From Paraburkholderia sp. BL23I1N1 (lineage in GTDB: Bacteria; Pseudomonadota; Gammaproteobacteria; Burkholderiales; Burkholderiaceae), in assembly GCF_003610295.1 (NCBI RefSeq), contig NZ_RAPV01000001.1:3348001-3412000 (forward strand): 64,000 bases of DNA, given 5' to 3'. Numbering within the stretch: the first letter of the stretch is position 1; every line of letters starts with the position of its first letter. The position numbers were made by a program, and so were the translations under genes. Shown here piece after piece: positions 1-7,422 of the stretch. Under the pieces are notes generated by a model. That model was not told the DNA's origin and ran no database searches. It worked only from the letters and a program-made list of their open reading frames with translations.

Positions 1-396
1 CATTGTGGGTAAACAATTTTTCATGCGATTGCCCTGGTAACCCGGTGTGAGAACCTCTGTCTCGGTCGCGGGCAGGCATCTAACGAGATGCGCGTTATCT
101 TACCTTTTCGAAAAATCGATTTTGCGTTAACGAATGACCGCTTCCGGAAAAGCTTAGAGGCCGTTGTGGGTCGGCCACGGAAGTTCGACAGGACGGTGCG
201 ACCGGCGATCGTCTGCGGCGGCCGGACTTCCGGGTTCGACCAAGCACATCGGACGCTACCGATTGGCCAACGCGCCCGAACGGCACTATGGGGGCGGTGA
301 CCGGTCGAGCAGCGCCTATAAGCTTAGGACCCGGCCGTTGTCATTTGGCGGCGTAGCCGCCTGCTTAAGTGCGGAAACTAGCTATTGAGCGGTAGC
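1..396. other. no supported gene
   Basis: Short open frames occur on both strands, but none has a convincing ribosome binding site or a recognisable domain. The arginine- and serine-rich translations look like GC-rich non-coding DNA. No hairpin terminator or RNA gene was recognised. Confidence 0.5.
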
Positions 397-657
397 TTAC
401 TGCCAGCCGGGATGGCTGGCCCGATAGTATTCCAAGGCGGCATTCCGTTCCTGATCAGCTTGCCGAGCCAGTTGTTCAGCACGAGCCATGTGGCCACCAA
501 ACTGACCGCCGTGCTCGGCTTGGATAACATGCATTTCATTAATGGCGTTCTGCAAATCGTGAGTTGCAGTCATCGCCTTATTGTGAAGTTCATCGGCAAA
601 CGCGACATTGGCGACAAGAGCGGCGCACAAGAGCACGGGGAGTGTTTTGACTTTCAT
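397..657 (-). CDS. small exported protein of unknown function
   Basis: This is an 86-residue protein starting MKVKTLPVLL. Residues 1-21 form a typical Sec signal peptide: lysines, a hydrophobic core, then AFA before Asp22. The mature part (about 65 residues) is charged, helical and His/Gln/Ala rich, and ends in HPGW. I chose the ATG at 657 rather than the upstream ATG at 726 because it sits 9-13 nt behind a GGAG site and begins the signal peptide exactly. It is probably periplasmic. I do not recognise the family. No adjacent gene shares its strand closely, so it is likely monocistronic. Confidence 0.7.
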   Translation of the reverse strand: MKVKTLPVLLCAALVANVAFADELHNKAMTATHDLQNAINEMHVIQAEHGGQFGGHMARAEQLARQADQERNAALEYYRASHPGWQ

Positions 658-1072
658 AAACGTGAATCTCCAGATAAAGGATTTCCAGACGATGGCAATC
701 CACCTAAGGGACAACGTTCCGCACATGCTTCACGCTGACCGACTTTCACTCGAAATTTGTAAGCGTGCGTGACAACGGGCGATCGCCGGCTGCTGCTGAA
801 TTTCCGCACCCGGCCATTTCCAGCCGTTCACCTTGCCGCAGGGGGACTCGTCCTAACGTCGGAATGTCATCTGCAAGGAGACATTCCAGCGCGTGTTGTT
901 CAGTCGGGGGGAGCCGAAATGAGAAAGTAGCGACTGCGAAGAGGCCCGCTACGGAGCCTCGAACATGAGACCGAAGAGGCCGTAAAGTCACCGCCTCAGG
1001 TTGGCGAGCGCCGCCGTCGACGGGGCTGCGGCAAACAGCGTCTTGACCGGTGTCCTTCTCGAATGGAAGCGA
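658..1072. other. intergenic region, no supported gene
   Basis: Overlapping short open frames on both strands are low-complexity translations without start signals. The upstream part must hold the promoter of the small exported protein; no clear -35/-10 pair was assigned. Confidence 0.45.
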
Positions 1073-2071
1073 TTAAGCTCCCTCGCAACCTCCGCTTAAT
1101 CGTCCTTCCCAATCCTTCGTCTCGATCAGGAATGCGTCCATCTCCTGCCAAAACTGATCCGAAAGATTTTCAGAGAGACGGGCGAAGGACTGCTTGAATT
1201 CATCGGCGGTCTTTGCCCCGAAAACGATCGTGCTGACCGCAGAATGTCGCAGAGGAAAAAGCAGGGCAGCGGTAGCCAGCGACACGTGATGGCGCCGGCA
1301 AATGCGTTCGAGTCCTTCCGTCTGCAACAGGGCTAGCCGCGTCGCGGGCCGCATGTTGTAGAAGGCGTCGGGACGCGAACCGGTCGCGAGAATGCCCGAG
1401 TTGAATGGCGACGCCGCGATCCAGGCAATGCCTTTCTCGACGCAGTGATCCAGCAATGCGGTGCTGCGCGTGCGAAGCAACGAGTACTCTCCCGCCGGCA
1501 TGACGACATCTACGTCGGCCAGTTCGGCGAAGTCCAGGCAGGCCTGCCAGTCCATACTGGCGACGCCTATCGCGCCGACCACTTTTTCATCCTTTAGGCG
1601 CTGTAACGCGGGAAACGCACCTTCGACGGCCGTTTTGAGTTCTTCGCGATACGCCGTCCGGGCAAAACCGGGATCGAGATCGTGAATAAAAACTATATCG
1701 AGACGATCGACATTGAGTCGCGACAGGCTGCGCTCGACCGATCGGAGCGTCGTATCGTACGTGTAGTCCAGGTAAAAGTCGCTACCGCCTGGCAAGGAGC
1801 TTGCGCCAGGCTGACTCAAGTACCTGCCGAGCTTGGTCGATACATACAACTCGTCTCGCGGATACGCTGCCAGCGCCGCGCCAAGCCGTTGCTCGCTTTT
1901 ACCGCCAAGATAAGCTGCCGAGGTATCAAAATATCGAACGCCACTCGCCCATGCGGCATGAATCATGTTGAAGAACGCCTGCTCGCCCGCCGCGTTTGCG
2001 AGGCTGCCGGCTCCGACTCCTACCCGAGGAAACTGAACGATTCCATTCGGCTTTGAAATTCGCGCGTTCAT
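1073..2071 (-). CDS. aldo/keto reductase (aldose/pyridoxal dehydrogenase-like)
   Basis: A 332-residue NAD(P)-dependent (beta/alpha)8 oxidoreductase. The aldo/keto reductase catalytic tetrad is visible as Asp49 and Tyr54 (FDTSAAY), Lys80 (STKLGRY) and His130 (VFIHDLD). The overall pattern resembles D-threo-aldose 1-dehydrogenase / pyridoxal 4-dehydrogenase members, which oxidise sugars or cyclic hemiacetals. It is the last gene of a six-gene minus-strand run with the hydroxyquinol genes, 93 nt after the IclR gene, so a role with a polyol or carbonyl intermediate of that pathway is inferred. An in-frame TTG codon directly precedes the ATG and is better spaced from the AAGGA site, so the start is uncertain by one codon. 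Substrate unknown. Confidence 0.85.
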   Translation of the reverse strand: MNARISKPNGIVQFPRVGVGAGSLANAAGEQAFFNMIHAAWASGVRYFDTSAAYLGGKSEQRLGAALAAYPRDELYVSTKLGRYLSQPGASSLPGGSDFYLDYTYDTTLRSVERSLSRLNVDRLDIVFIHDLDPGFARTAYREELKTAVEGAFPALQRLKDEKVVGAIGVASMDWQACLDFAELADVDVVMPAGEYSLLRTRSTALLDHCVEKGIAWIAASPFNSGILATGSRPDAFYNMRPATRLALLQTEGLERICRRHHVSLATAALLFPLRHSAVSTIVFGAKTADEFKQSFARLSENLSDQFWQEMDAFLIETKDWEGRLSGGCEGA

Positions 2072-2164
2072 CAAATTCGATATCCTTGATCAACAGTTCA
2101 GAGAATCACAATCAATTTAGTGGCGACCACAAAGACGAGGGCCGCCGAAAATGTGTCAGTACGC

Positions 2165-2956
2165 TTACCTGGTATGTTCGTTTGCGGCGATGTAATCGCG
2201 GCGCACGCGCTCCGCGGAGGCCTGGAGAACGGCGACGGCCCGCGCGCCGACACGTTCCGAAAAACGCACCGACGGAATCGCGACGTTCAGCGAGCCGAGC
2301 GGAAAGCCCGACGATGACAACACTGGCACGCCGACGCCGACGATGCCCGGCGTATATTCATCCATCGAATAGGCGACCCCGGTCTGTCGGATGGTTTCAA
2401 TCTGTGCAAGCAGCGCCTTCTTTGATGTGATCGTCTTCGGCGTGATGGCTTGCATCTTCACGGTCTTGATGTACTCGCTACGCATCTGATCCGGAAGAAA
2501 CGCGAGAATCACCTTTCCACCCGACACTGCATACAGCGGTGCAAGATCGCCGAGTCGCAGATGCGATACCAATCGTTGCGGGCTGGTCACTGTCGCAACG
2601 ACTGCCACCTGATCGCCTTTGATCTGATTGAGCGCGCAAGACTCCAGCGTCTGCTGTGTGATCTCTGCCAGCACCGGCTGCGCGCAGCTGACGAGCGAGC
2701 GGCTATGCGTGGATTGCTGCGAAAGCCGGATTAGCGCTTCGCCGAGGCGATAACCCTTGGTGACAGGGACGAATTCGACAAAACCACGAGCCGTAAGATT
2801 CTTGAGCAGCTTGGTCAGCGAACTCTTCGGTATATCCAGCGCTTCCGCGATTTCCGTATGGGACATCTCGCGTCCCCATCTCGCGAGCAACTCGATCACG
2901 TCGAGCACGCGATCCGCCGATTTGACCACTGCATTCGATTCGTCTTCCAACAGCAT
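2165..2956 (-). CDS. IclR-family transcriptional regulator
   Basis: A 263-residue regulator. The N-terminal winged helix-turn-helix (about residues 13-70) includes the recognition segment IPKSSLTKLLKNL. An IclR-type effector domain follows, with the typical GVGVPVLSSSGFPLGSLNVA segment near the C-terminus. The ATG follows a clear CAGGAG site. It lies inside the hydroxyquinol operon, between the TIM-barrel gene (36 nt) and the aldo/keto reductase gene. IclR proteins commonly control aromatic-acid and hydroxyquinol pathways as activators or repressors. The likely targets are the palindromes between 6424 and 6599; autoregulation through operon membership is inferred. Confidence 0.9.
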   Translation of the reverse strand: MLLEDESNAVVKSADRVLDVIELLARWGREMSHTEIAEALDIPKSSLTKLLKNLTARGFVEFVPVTKGYRLGEALIRLSQQSTHSRSLVSCAQPVLAEITQQTLESCALNQIKGDQVAVVATVTSPQRLVSHLRLGDLAPLYAVSGGKVILAFLPDQMRSEYIKTVKMQAITPKTITSKKALLAQIETIRQTGVAYSMDEYTPGIVGVGVPVLSSSGFPLGSLNVAIPSVRFSERVGARAVAVLQASAERVRRDYIAANEHTR

Positions 2957-2992
2957 ATCCGGCTCCTGTTTACGTACGGAAACATACTAGCA

Positions 2993-3802
2993 TCAGGATA
3001 CTGGATCAGCGAGGAACGTTCGCATGCGCGCGTGGATGCGTCTCGCCTGTTCGTCGAACGACAGGCCACGCAGCGCGAGCGTCGGCGCCTCGACGGCGAG
3101 TGGAAGATCGGACCGCAGTTTCGACAGCAGTTCGCGCAGCGGCAATTCACCATCGCCGGGCAGCAGCCGGGCCGTCCTCGCTTCTTGTCGCCGTGCTTCG
3201 AGGGACTGCGGTGCGACGCTCGGTGCATCGCAAATCTGGATGTATTCGATCAGCGCCGGGTCGATTGCACCGATCTGCTCGCACGTCGCGCCCGAACGGA
3301 AGAATTGCAAAGCGTCGATGAGTATCCGCGCGTTCGCCTGTCCGCTGTCTCGCACGACCTCGAGCGCGTCGGCGGGCGTACCCACCGCGCAGTATGTGAT
3401 CGCTTCGAGCCCGACCGAAAGGTCAAAGCCGTCGGCCGCTTCGCACAGGCGGCCGAAGTTGTCCCGCAGGCGACCGCGTTCGTTGTCGTTGCCGACGCAG
3501 AGCACGTGCCGCGCACCGAGCATACGACCCGCTTCGAGTGCAGGCAGTAGTGACACGACATCCGTCTGCGGACTCAGCCAGATGGCCTCGATGTCCAGCA
3601 GCCTGACGCCGGTTGCGTGGAGTCGCGCGCCTAACTCGCGGATGAGTGCGGGATGGTTCGCGACATCCTCGATCGCATCGGCACCGGTGGGCGCGACCAG
3701 CCGCAAGCCGCAAAACTCAAATCCCGCAGCGGCGGCCGCATCGACGAGTTGCAGCGGACGCGCGCCCAGAATGGTCAGATGATGCAACGACAGTTCATGC
3801 AT
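2993..3802 (-). CDS. TIM-barrel sugar phosphate isomerase/epimerase-like protein
   Basis: A protein of about 269 residues of the AP-endonuclease-2 / xylose-isomerase-like superfamily. This family includes inosose dehydratase (IolE), hydroxypyruvate isomerase and 3-dehydroshikimate dehydratases (AsbF/QuiC type). It opens with SLHHLTILGARPLQLVDAA, a usual first strand and helix, and carries acidic and histidine residues suited to metal binding (LLDIEAIWL, GLEAITY, ILIDALQFFRSG). It follows the dioxygenase gene in the same operon. A GTG at 3841 would add 13 residues; the ATG at 3802 gives the better family start, though its ribosome site is weak. It could isomerise or dehydrate an alicyclic precursor of hydroxyquinol; that is inference. 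Confidence 0.8.
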   Translation of the reverse strand: MHELSLHHLTILGARPLQLVDAAAAAGFEFCGLRLVAPTGADAIEDVANHPALIRELGARLHATGVRLLDIEAIWLSPQTDVVSLLPALEAGRMLGARHVLCVGNDNERGRLRDNFGRLCEAADGFDLSVGLEAITYCAVGTPADALEVVRDSGQANARILIDALQFFRSGATCEQIGAIDPALIEYIQICDAPSVAPQSLEARRQEARTARLLPGDGELPLRELLSKLRSDLPLAVEAPTLALRGLSFDEQARRIHARMRTFLADPVS

Positions 3803-3846
3803 GGGAACACGTCCGTAACATAAAAATGGCTCGTGGCGCACAGCGG

Positions 3847-4713
3847 TCAGTTCTGCAGCGGCAGCACGAAATCATAGGCAAGCAGGGCACTCGGAACATC
3901 GACGAGATGACCGGCCGGACTCAGGCCCGGTGCGAGCGGTACCAGTGGTTCGATCAGTGCGTCCTTCACGCCGAACACGACGTCCGAGTCCAGGAAGATG
4001 TCGCCGCTCACGAACACGTGCGTAACGAGTGTCTGGAAGCCGGGTGCACTGACGCGGAAGTGCACGTGAGCGGGGCGGTAGGGATGCCGCCCCTGCGCAT
4101 CGAGCATGCGGCCAACCGGGCCGTCGTTCGGAATCGGATAGGCCGCGGGTACGATCGAGCGATACCAGAATGCGCCTTCTGGATCGGTCAGGAAGCGCGC
4201 GCGCATGTGCAGGTTCTCCTTGCCCGCCGCCTTCTGCACATCATAGAAGCCATGGCTGTCCGCGTGCCACGTCTCGATCAGTGCGCCCGCGATCGGTTTC
4301 CCGTTCAGATCGCGTAAGGTGCCCTCCACCAGCAGAGGGTCGCCCGGCTCGCCATCGGCGATCGAAGCGCCTAGCGGCAGAATAGCCGCTTCTTCTACAT
4401 AGAACGGACCGAGCACGGTAGTTTGCGTCGCGTCGCCCGGATAGCGATGATTGATCGCGTCCACCAGCATCGATACACCGAGCGTGTCGGAGAGCAGAAT
4501 GAACTCCTGCCGGGTGTCGGTGCACATCTGCCCCGTCTGGGTGAGAAAGCGAATCGCGGCAGCCCATTCGTCTTCGGTAGGCTCGATCTCCTTCACGAAC
4601 GCATGCAGGTGACGAACCAGCGCGTCGCTGATCTGGTGCACGCGTTCGCTCTTGCTTCCCGCAAGGCGCTCGATGACCGCTGCAGTGATGTTGTCTTCGT
4701 CGAAATTGCGCAT
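3847..4713 (-). CDS. hydroxyquinol 1,2-dioxygenase (intradiol)
   Basis: A 288-residue intradiol ring-cleavage dioxygenase. The N-terminal dimerisation/linker helices (about residues 1-100) precede the catalytic beta domain. The non-haem Fe(III) ligands are visible: Tyr157 (GFYDVQ), Tyr192 (AYPIP), His216 and His218 (RPAHVHF). Length and motifs such as PNDGPVG and PYRPAH favour the hydroxyquinol/chlorocatechol branch rather than protocatechuate dioxygenase. The immediately upstream maleylacetate reductase supports hydroxyquinol as substrate, giving maleylacetate. The ATG lies behind GAGGAA. A much longer upstream open frame exists but overlaps the reductase gene and was rejected. Confidence 0.9.
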   Translation of the reverse strand: MRNFDEDNITAAVIERLAGSKSERVHQISDALVRHLHAFVKEIEPTEDEWAAAIRFLTQTGQMCTDTRQEFILLSDTLGVSMLVDAINHRYPGDATQTTVLGPFYVEEAAILPLGASIADGEPGDPLLVEGTLRDLNGKPIAGALIETWHADSHGFYDVQKAAGKENLHMRARFLTDPEGAFWYRSIVPAAYPIPNDGPVGRMLDAQGRHPYRPAHVHFRVSAPGFQTLVTHVFVSGDIFLDSDVVFGVKDALIEPLVPLAPGLSPAGHLVDVPSALLAYDFVLPLQN

Positions 4714-4723
4714 CGCGTGTTCC

Positions 4724-5812
4724 TCACAGGCAATCGGGTTGTGGTGCCGCGCCGCGCCATGCCCTTTCGAGCATTGCCCTGATCGAGTCATAGCCCGGCG
4801 TGCGCGGATTCGCATAGGTCTGTTGCAGCACCAGATCGGCCGCGCGCCCGATACCATCGTGCGGCATGCCAATCTCCGCAAGAGACTGGGGAACGTGCAG
4901 CCTTGCAGCGAGCGCGTGCAGCCCAGACCATGCGTCATCGGCTTCAAGCGCGTGTGCGATGCGGCGCATTGCATGCGGCGCCGCGCCAGCCTGGTAGGCA
5001 ACGACGTGCGCAAGCATGATCGCATGAGTGTCGGCATGCGGCAGATCAAAGGTGCCGCCCAGCACATGACAGACTTTGTGATGCAGCGCCATGCCGACGG
5101 AGCCGAGGCACGTTCCGCACAACCACGCACCGTATTGGGCGCGGCTGCGCGCATCACGACTGGCAGGATTGGCGAGAATCTCGGGCAGCGCAGCGGCGAG
5201 GGCCGCGATACCCTGTTCAGCCATGATCGACGTGACCGGATTGGCGTCGACGGAATAGAGCGCTTCCACCGCGTGAGCCATCGCGTTCAGACCGCTGGTC
5301 GCCGACAAGCGCGCGGGCAGCGTCAGGGTGAGTTCCACATCGTAGATCACGGCCTCCGGCAGCACGTCGAGCGTACGACGCGTACGTTTCTCGCCGTCCT
5401 GCGTTTCGCCGATGATTGGTGTGACTTCAGAGCCGGCGTACGTGGTGGGCAGCGCGATTTGCGGCAGGCCGGTGCGCAGTGCAAGCGCTTTGGCGAGGCC
5501 TATCGCCGAACCACCGCCGACAGCAATCAGGGAGTCCGCGCCGGTCTCCTGCGTGACCGCGAGTGCACGCGATGTCACGTTCCACGGCGTGTGCATCGCG
5601 GCCTCGGAAAAGATATGCGCCGGCGAACCGGTGAACAACGACGCGATGGCATCGGCCAAATCCTTCTGCTCCGGTGTGGAGACGATCAACGGATGCGTGC
5701 AGCCCAGTTGCCGGGCGACTTCAGGCGTTTCCCGACGCCTGCCCGCGCCGAACAGCACGCGCGCCGGCAGCGCCTGGTAATCGAAGCGCATCGGCGAGAC
5801 GTCCTCCATCAT
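4724..5812 (-). CDS. maleylacetate reductase
   Basis: A 362-residue member of the iron-type alcohol dehydrogenase superfamily. It has the dinucleotide-binding GGGSAIG at residues 99-105, LPTTYAGSEVT at 121-131 and SGLNAMAHAVEALY at about 173-186. The family reduces maleylacetate to 3-oxoadipate with NAD(P)H, feeding the beta-ketoadipate pathway. The ATG overlaps the TGA of the upstream NTF2-like gene (ATGA), and the dioxygenase starts 10 nt downstream, so the three are translationally coupled. The gene order and residues fit MacA/TftE-type enzymes. Confidence 0.93.
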   Translation of the reverse strand: MMEDVSPMRFDYQALPARVLFGAGRRRETPEVARQLGCTHPLIVSTPEQKDLADAIASLFTGSPAHIFSEAAMHTPWNVTSRALAVTQETGADSLIAVGGGSAIGLAKALALRTGLPQIALPTTYAGSEVTPIIGETQDGEKRTRRTLDVLPEAVIYDVELTLTLPARLSATSGLNAMAHAVEALYSVDANPVTSIMAEQGIAALAAALPEILANPASRDARSRAQYGAWLCGTCLGSVGMALHHKVCHVLGGTFDLPHADTHAIMLAHVVAYQAGAAPHAMRRIAHALEADDAWSGLHALAARLHVPQSLAEIGMPHDGIGRAADLVLQQTYANPRTPGYDSIRAMLERAWRGAAPQPDCL

Positions 5813-6408
5813 AGCGCTCCGTTTTGCAGATATTTGCGGCCGCGCGCATAGAGCGCTTCTACCTCCGGGCCCGTCAGTGTCGGCATGTCGCGTTTGACCT
5901 TGTAGCCGATTCGGGTCTGCATATATGCGAGATGCCGGTAGCCAACGGGGAACTCGGCCAGCAGCGCCGCATCGAGAACGGGACGTGCGTCCGGCTTGAC
6001 CGGATCCAGACGATCCTTTTCGTAGATGGGCTGTCGAAGCAACAGCAGCCATCGGTCGTCGACCTTCTCGAAGAAGTCGTAGAAGCGGCCGGTGCACACG
6101 ACGTCGCATAACGTGTCTTCGACTTCTCCACGCTGCGAAATGGTCATCTTGGTCTGCGCGACGGCACGCGAGCCGCTCACTTCGATCGACGAGCCGCCCA
6201 GAAAATGCAGGATGCTCACGCCGTTGGCCCAACCGGCCTTCGTCACTTCGATGAACTCGCGGCCGCTTCCCTGAAACCACGTCGCCATCATGCGGCCGTC
6301 CGGATGCCAAGGCGTCGCGAAACGCTCCCAGTCTCCCGCATCTCGCCATACCGCCCAGTTTTCGATCGTCTCGCGGATCGTCAATCGATCAATCATCGCC
6401 TGTTCCAT
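5809..6408 (-). CDS. NTF2/SnoaL-like protein, first gene of the hydroxyquinol operon
   Basis: A 199-residue cone-shaped NTF2-superfamily protein of the SnoaL type. The N-terminal helix (IRETIENWAVWRDAGDWERF) is followed by the domain core WHPDGRMMATWFQGSGREFI, with His, Asp and Arg available in the pocket. Family members include scytalone dehydratase-like, BaiE-like and steroid isomerase-like enzymes, plus subunits of ring hydroxylases. As first gene of the operon and ATGA-coupled to the reductase, it is expected to act on a pathway intermediate, possibly as a dehydratase or isomerase (inference). A GAGGAG site precedes the ATG. The reaction is not established. Confidence 0.75.
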   Translation of the reverse strand: MEQAMIDRLTIRETIENWAVWRDAGDWERFATPWHPDGRMMATWFQGSGREFIEVTKAGWANGVSILHFLGGSSIEVSGSRAVAQTKMTISQRGEVEDTLCDVVCTGRFYDFFEKVDDRWLLLLRQPIYEKDRLDPVKPDARPVLDAALLAEFPVGYRHLAYMQTRIGYKVKRDMPTLTGPEVEALYARGRKYLQNGAL

Positions 6409-6423
6409 CTATCGCTCCTCTGT

Positions 6424-6599
6424 GTTCCCGTATAGGAATCCGTTTCTATATTGGTACTCATGACGCTGCGCGGTCAAGCGGTTTTTATCGCGAACCGGGA
6501 CATTCCCTGGTTTGTTCCCCTATGTGAATGAATGGTGGGATTGCCGTTGACGAGCCGGAATATCGTTTCTAGGATAGGAACTACGTTATATATAGGAAC
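6424..6599. promoter_or_regulatory. divergent promoter region with five related palindromes (candidate IclR operators)
   Basis: Five imperfect copies of a TTCC-N6-GGAA dyad lie at 6424-6440, 6442-6456, 6514-6530, 6565-6581 and 6585-6599. The best copy reads GTTTCTAGGATAGGAAC. They cluster as two close pairs, one near the NTF2-like gene start and one abutting the SDR start, with a single copy between. This fits cooperative binding by the locally encoded IclR regulator on both divergent transcripts. The motif is read directly; the regulator assignment is inferred. Confidence 0.6.
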
Positions 6600-6607
6600 A
6601 AACGGAC

Positions 6608-7362
6608 ATGGAAAACCAATCGATAACACAACGAAGATTTGAATCACGCACGGCCATCGTGACGGGCGCCGCGCGTGGCATCGGGAGCGGTATCGCAGAG
6701 CGTCTTGCGGACGAAGGCTGCCGGATCGCCTGTTGGGATATCGATTGTTCATCGCTCGAAACAGGCGGCGACTCGTTCGCGGCGCTTGTTCAGGCCGTCG
6801 ATCTTGCCGACGCGCGTTCCGTTGAGGCCGCGTTCGCTGTCACGCTCAAGTCGTTCGGTCATGTCGACATACTCGTGAACAACGCCGGCATCAACGGACC
6901 GGTCGTGCCGATCCAGGACTATCCGGTCGACGCATGGAACCGCGTTCTCGCCGTCGATCTGAACAGCGTCTTCCACACCTGTCGCCTCGCGTGCCACACA
7001 TGCGCGGACGTGGCGCGGGACGCATCGTCAACGTGGCGTCGATCGTCGGCAAGGAAGGACATCCGAACATTTGCGCTTATGCCGCAGCGAAGGCGGGTGT
7101 CATCGGTCTGACGAAATCGATCGCGCGCGAGTTGGCCGGAACGGGCGTCACGGTCAATGGCATCGCGCCTGCGATCACCGAAACGGATCTTTTCCGGGAG
7201 ATGACGGAGGAGCACATCGAGGCCAGTAAAGCACGCATTCCGATGGGGCGGTTTTTGACCGTTCCGGAAATCGCCGCCATGGTGGCATGAATCGCAAGCG
7301 ACGAATGCAGCTTCACGACCGGCTTCACCTTCGACCTGTCAGGCGGCCGCGCGACGTATTGA
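6608..7362 (+). pseudogene. short-chain dehydrogenase/reductase, frameshifted and with premature stop
   Basis: The 5' part encodes a normal SDR N-terminus: cofactor motif TGAARGIGSGIA and NNAG in DILVNNAGINGP. Around 6990-7000 the frame breaks: the expected strand continuing to PHMRGRGAGRIVNVAS is found one frame over and carries on with the catalytic YAAAKAG (Tyr-x-x-x-Lys) and VNGIAP. That frame meets a TGA at 7288-7290 just after EIAAMVA, where SDRs usually have Trp. Beyond it, 23 in-frame codons complete a standard SDR end (TGFTFDLSGGRATY) before TGA at 7360. The gene thus has two lesions, or two sequencing errors. It would have been an NAD(P)-dependent alcohol dehydrogenase for the pathway. 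Confidence 0.85.
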
Positions 7363-7422
7363 GCGCACGACGGTACGCGAGCCCTGTTCCCGACCGCCGA
7401 CAAGACACACGCAGGAGACGAA

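Noticed and set aside
4652..5851. Plus-strand open frame of 399 codons
   Set aside because: It is antisense to maleylacetate reductase and rich in Arg.
7288..7290. Recoding of TGA (selenocysteine or readthrough) in the SDR and, at 32719-32721, in the MFS gene
   Set aside because: No selenocysteine-insertion-like hairpin was seen after the codons, SDR and MFS families do not use selenocysteine, and the SDR also has a frameshift.
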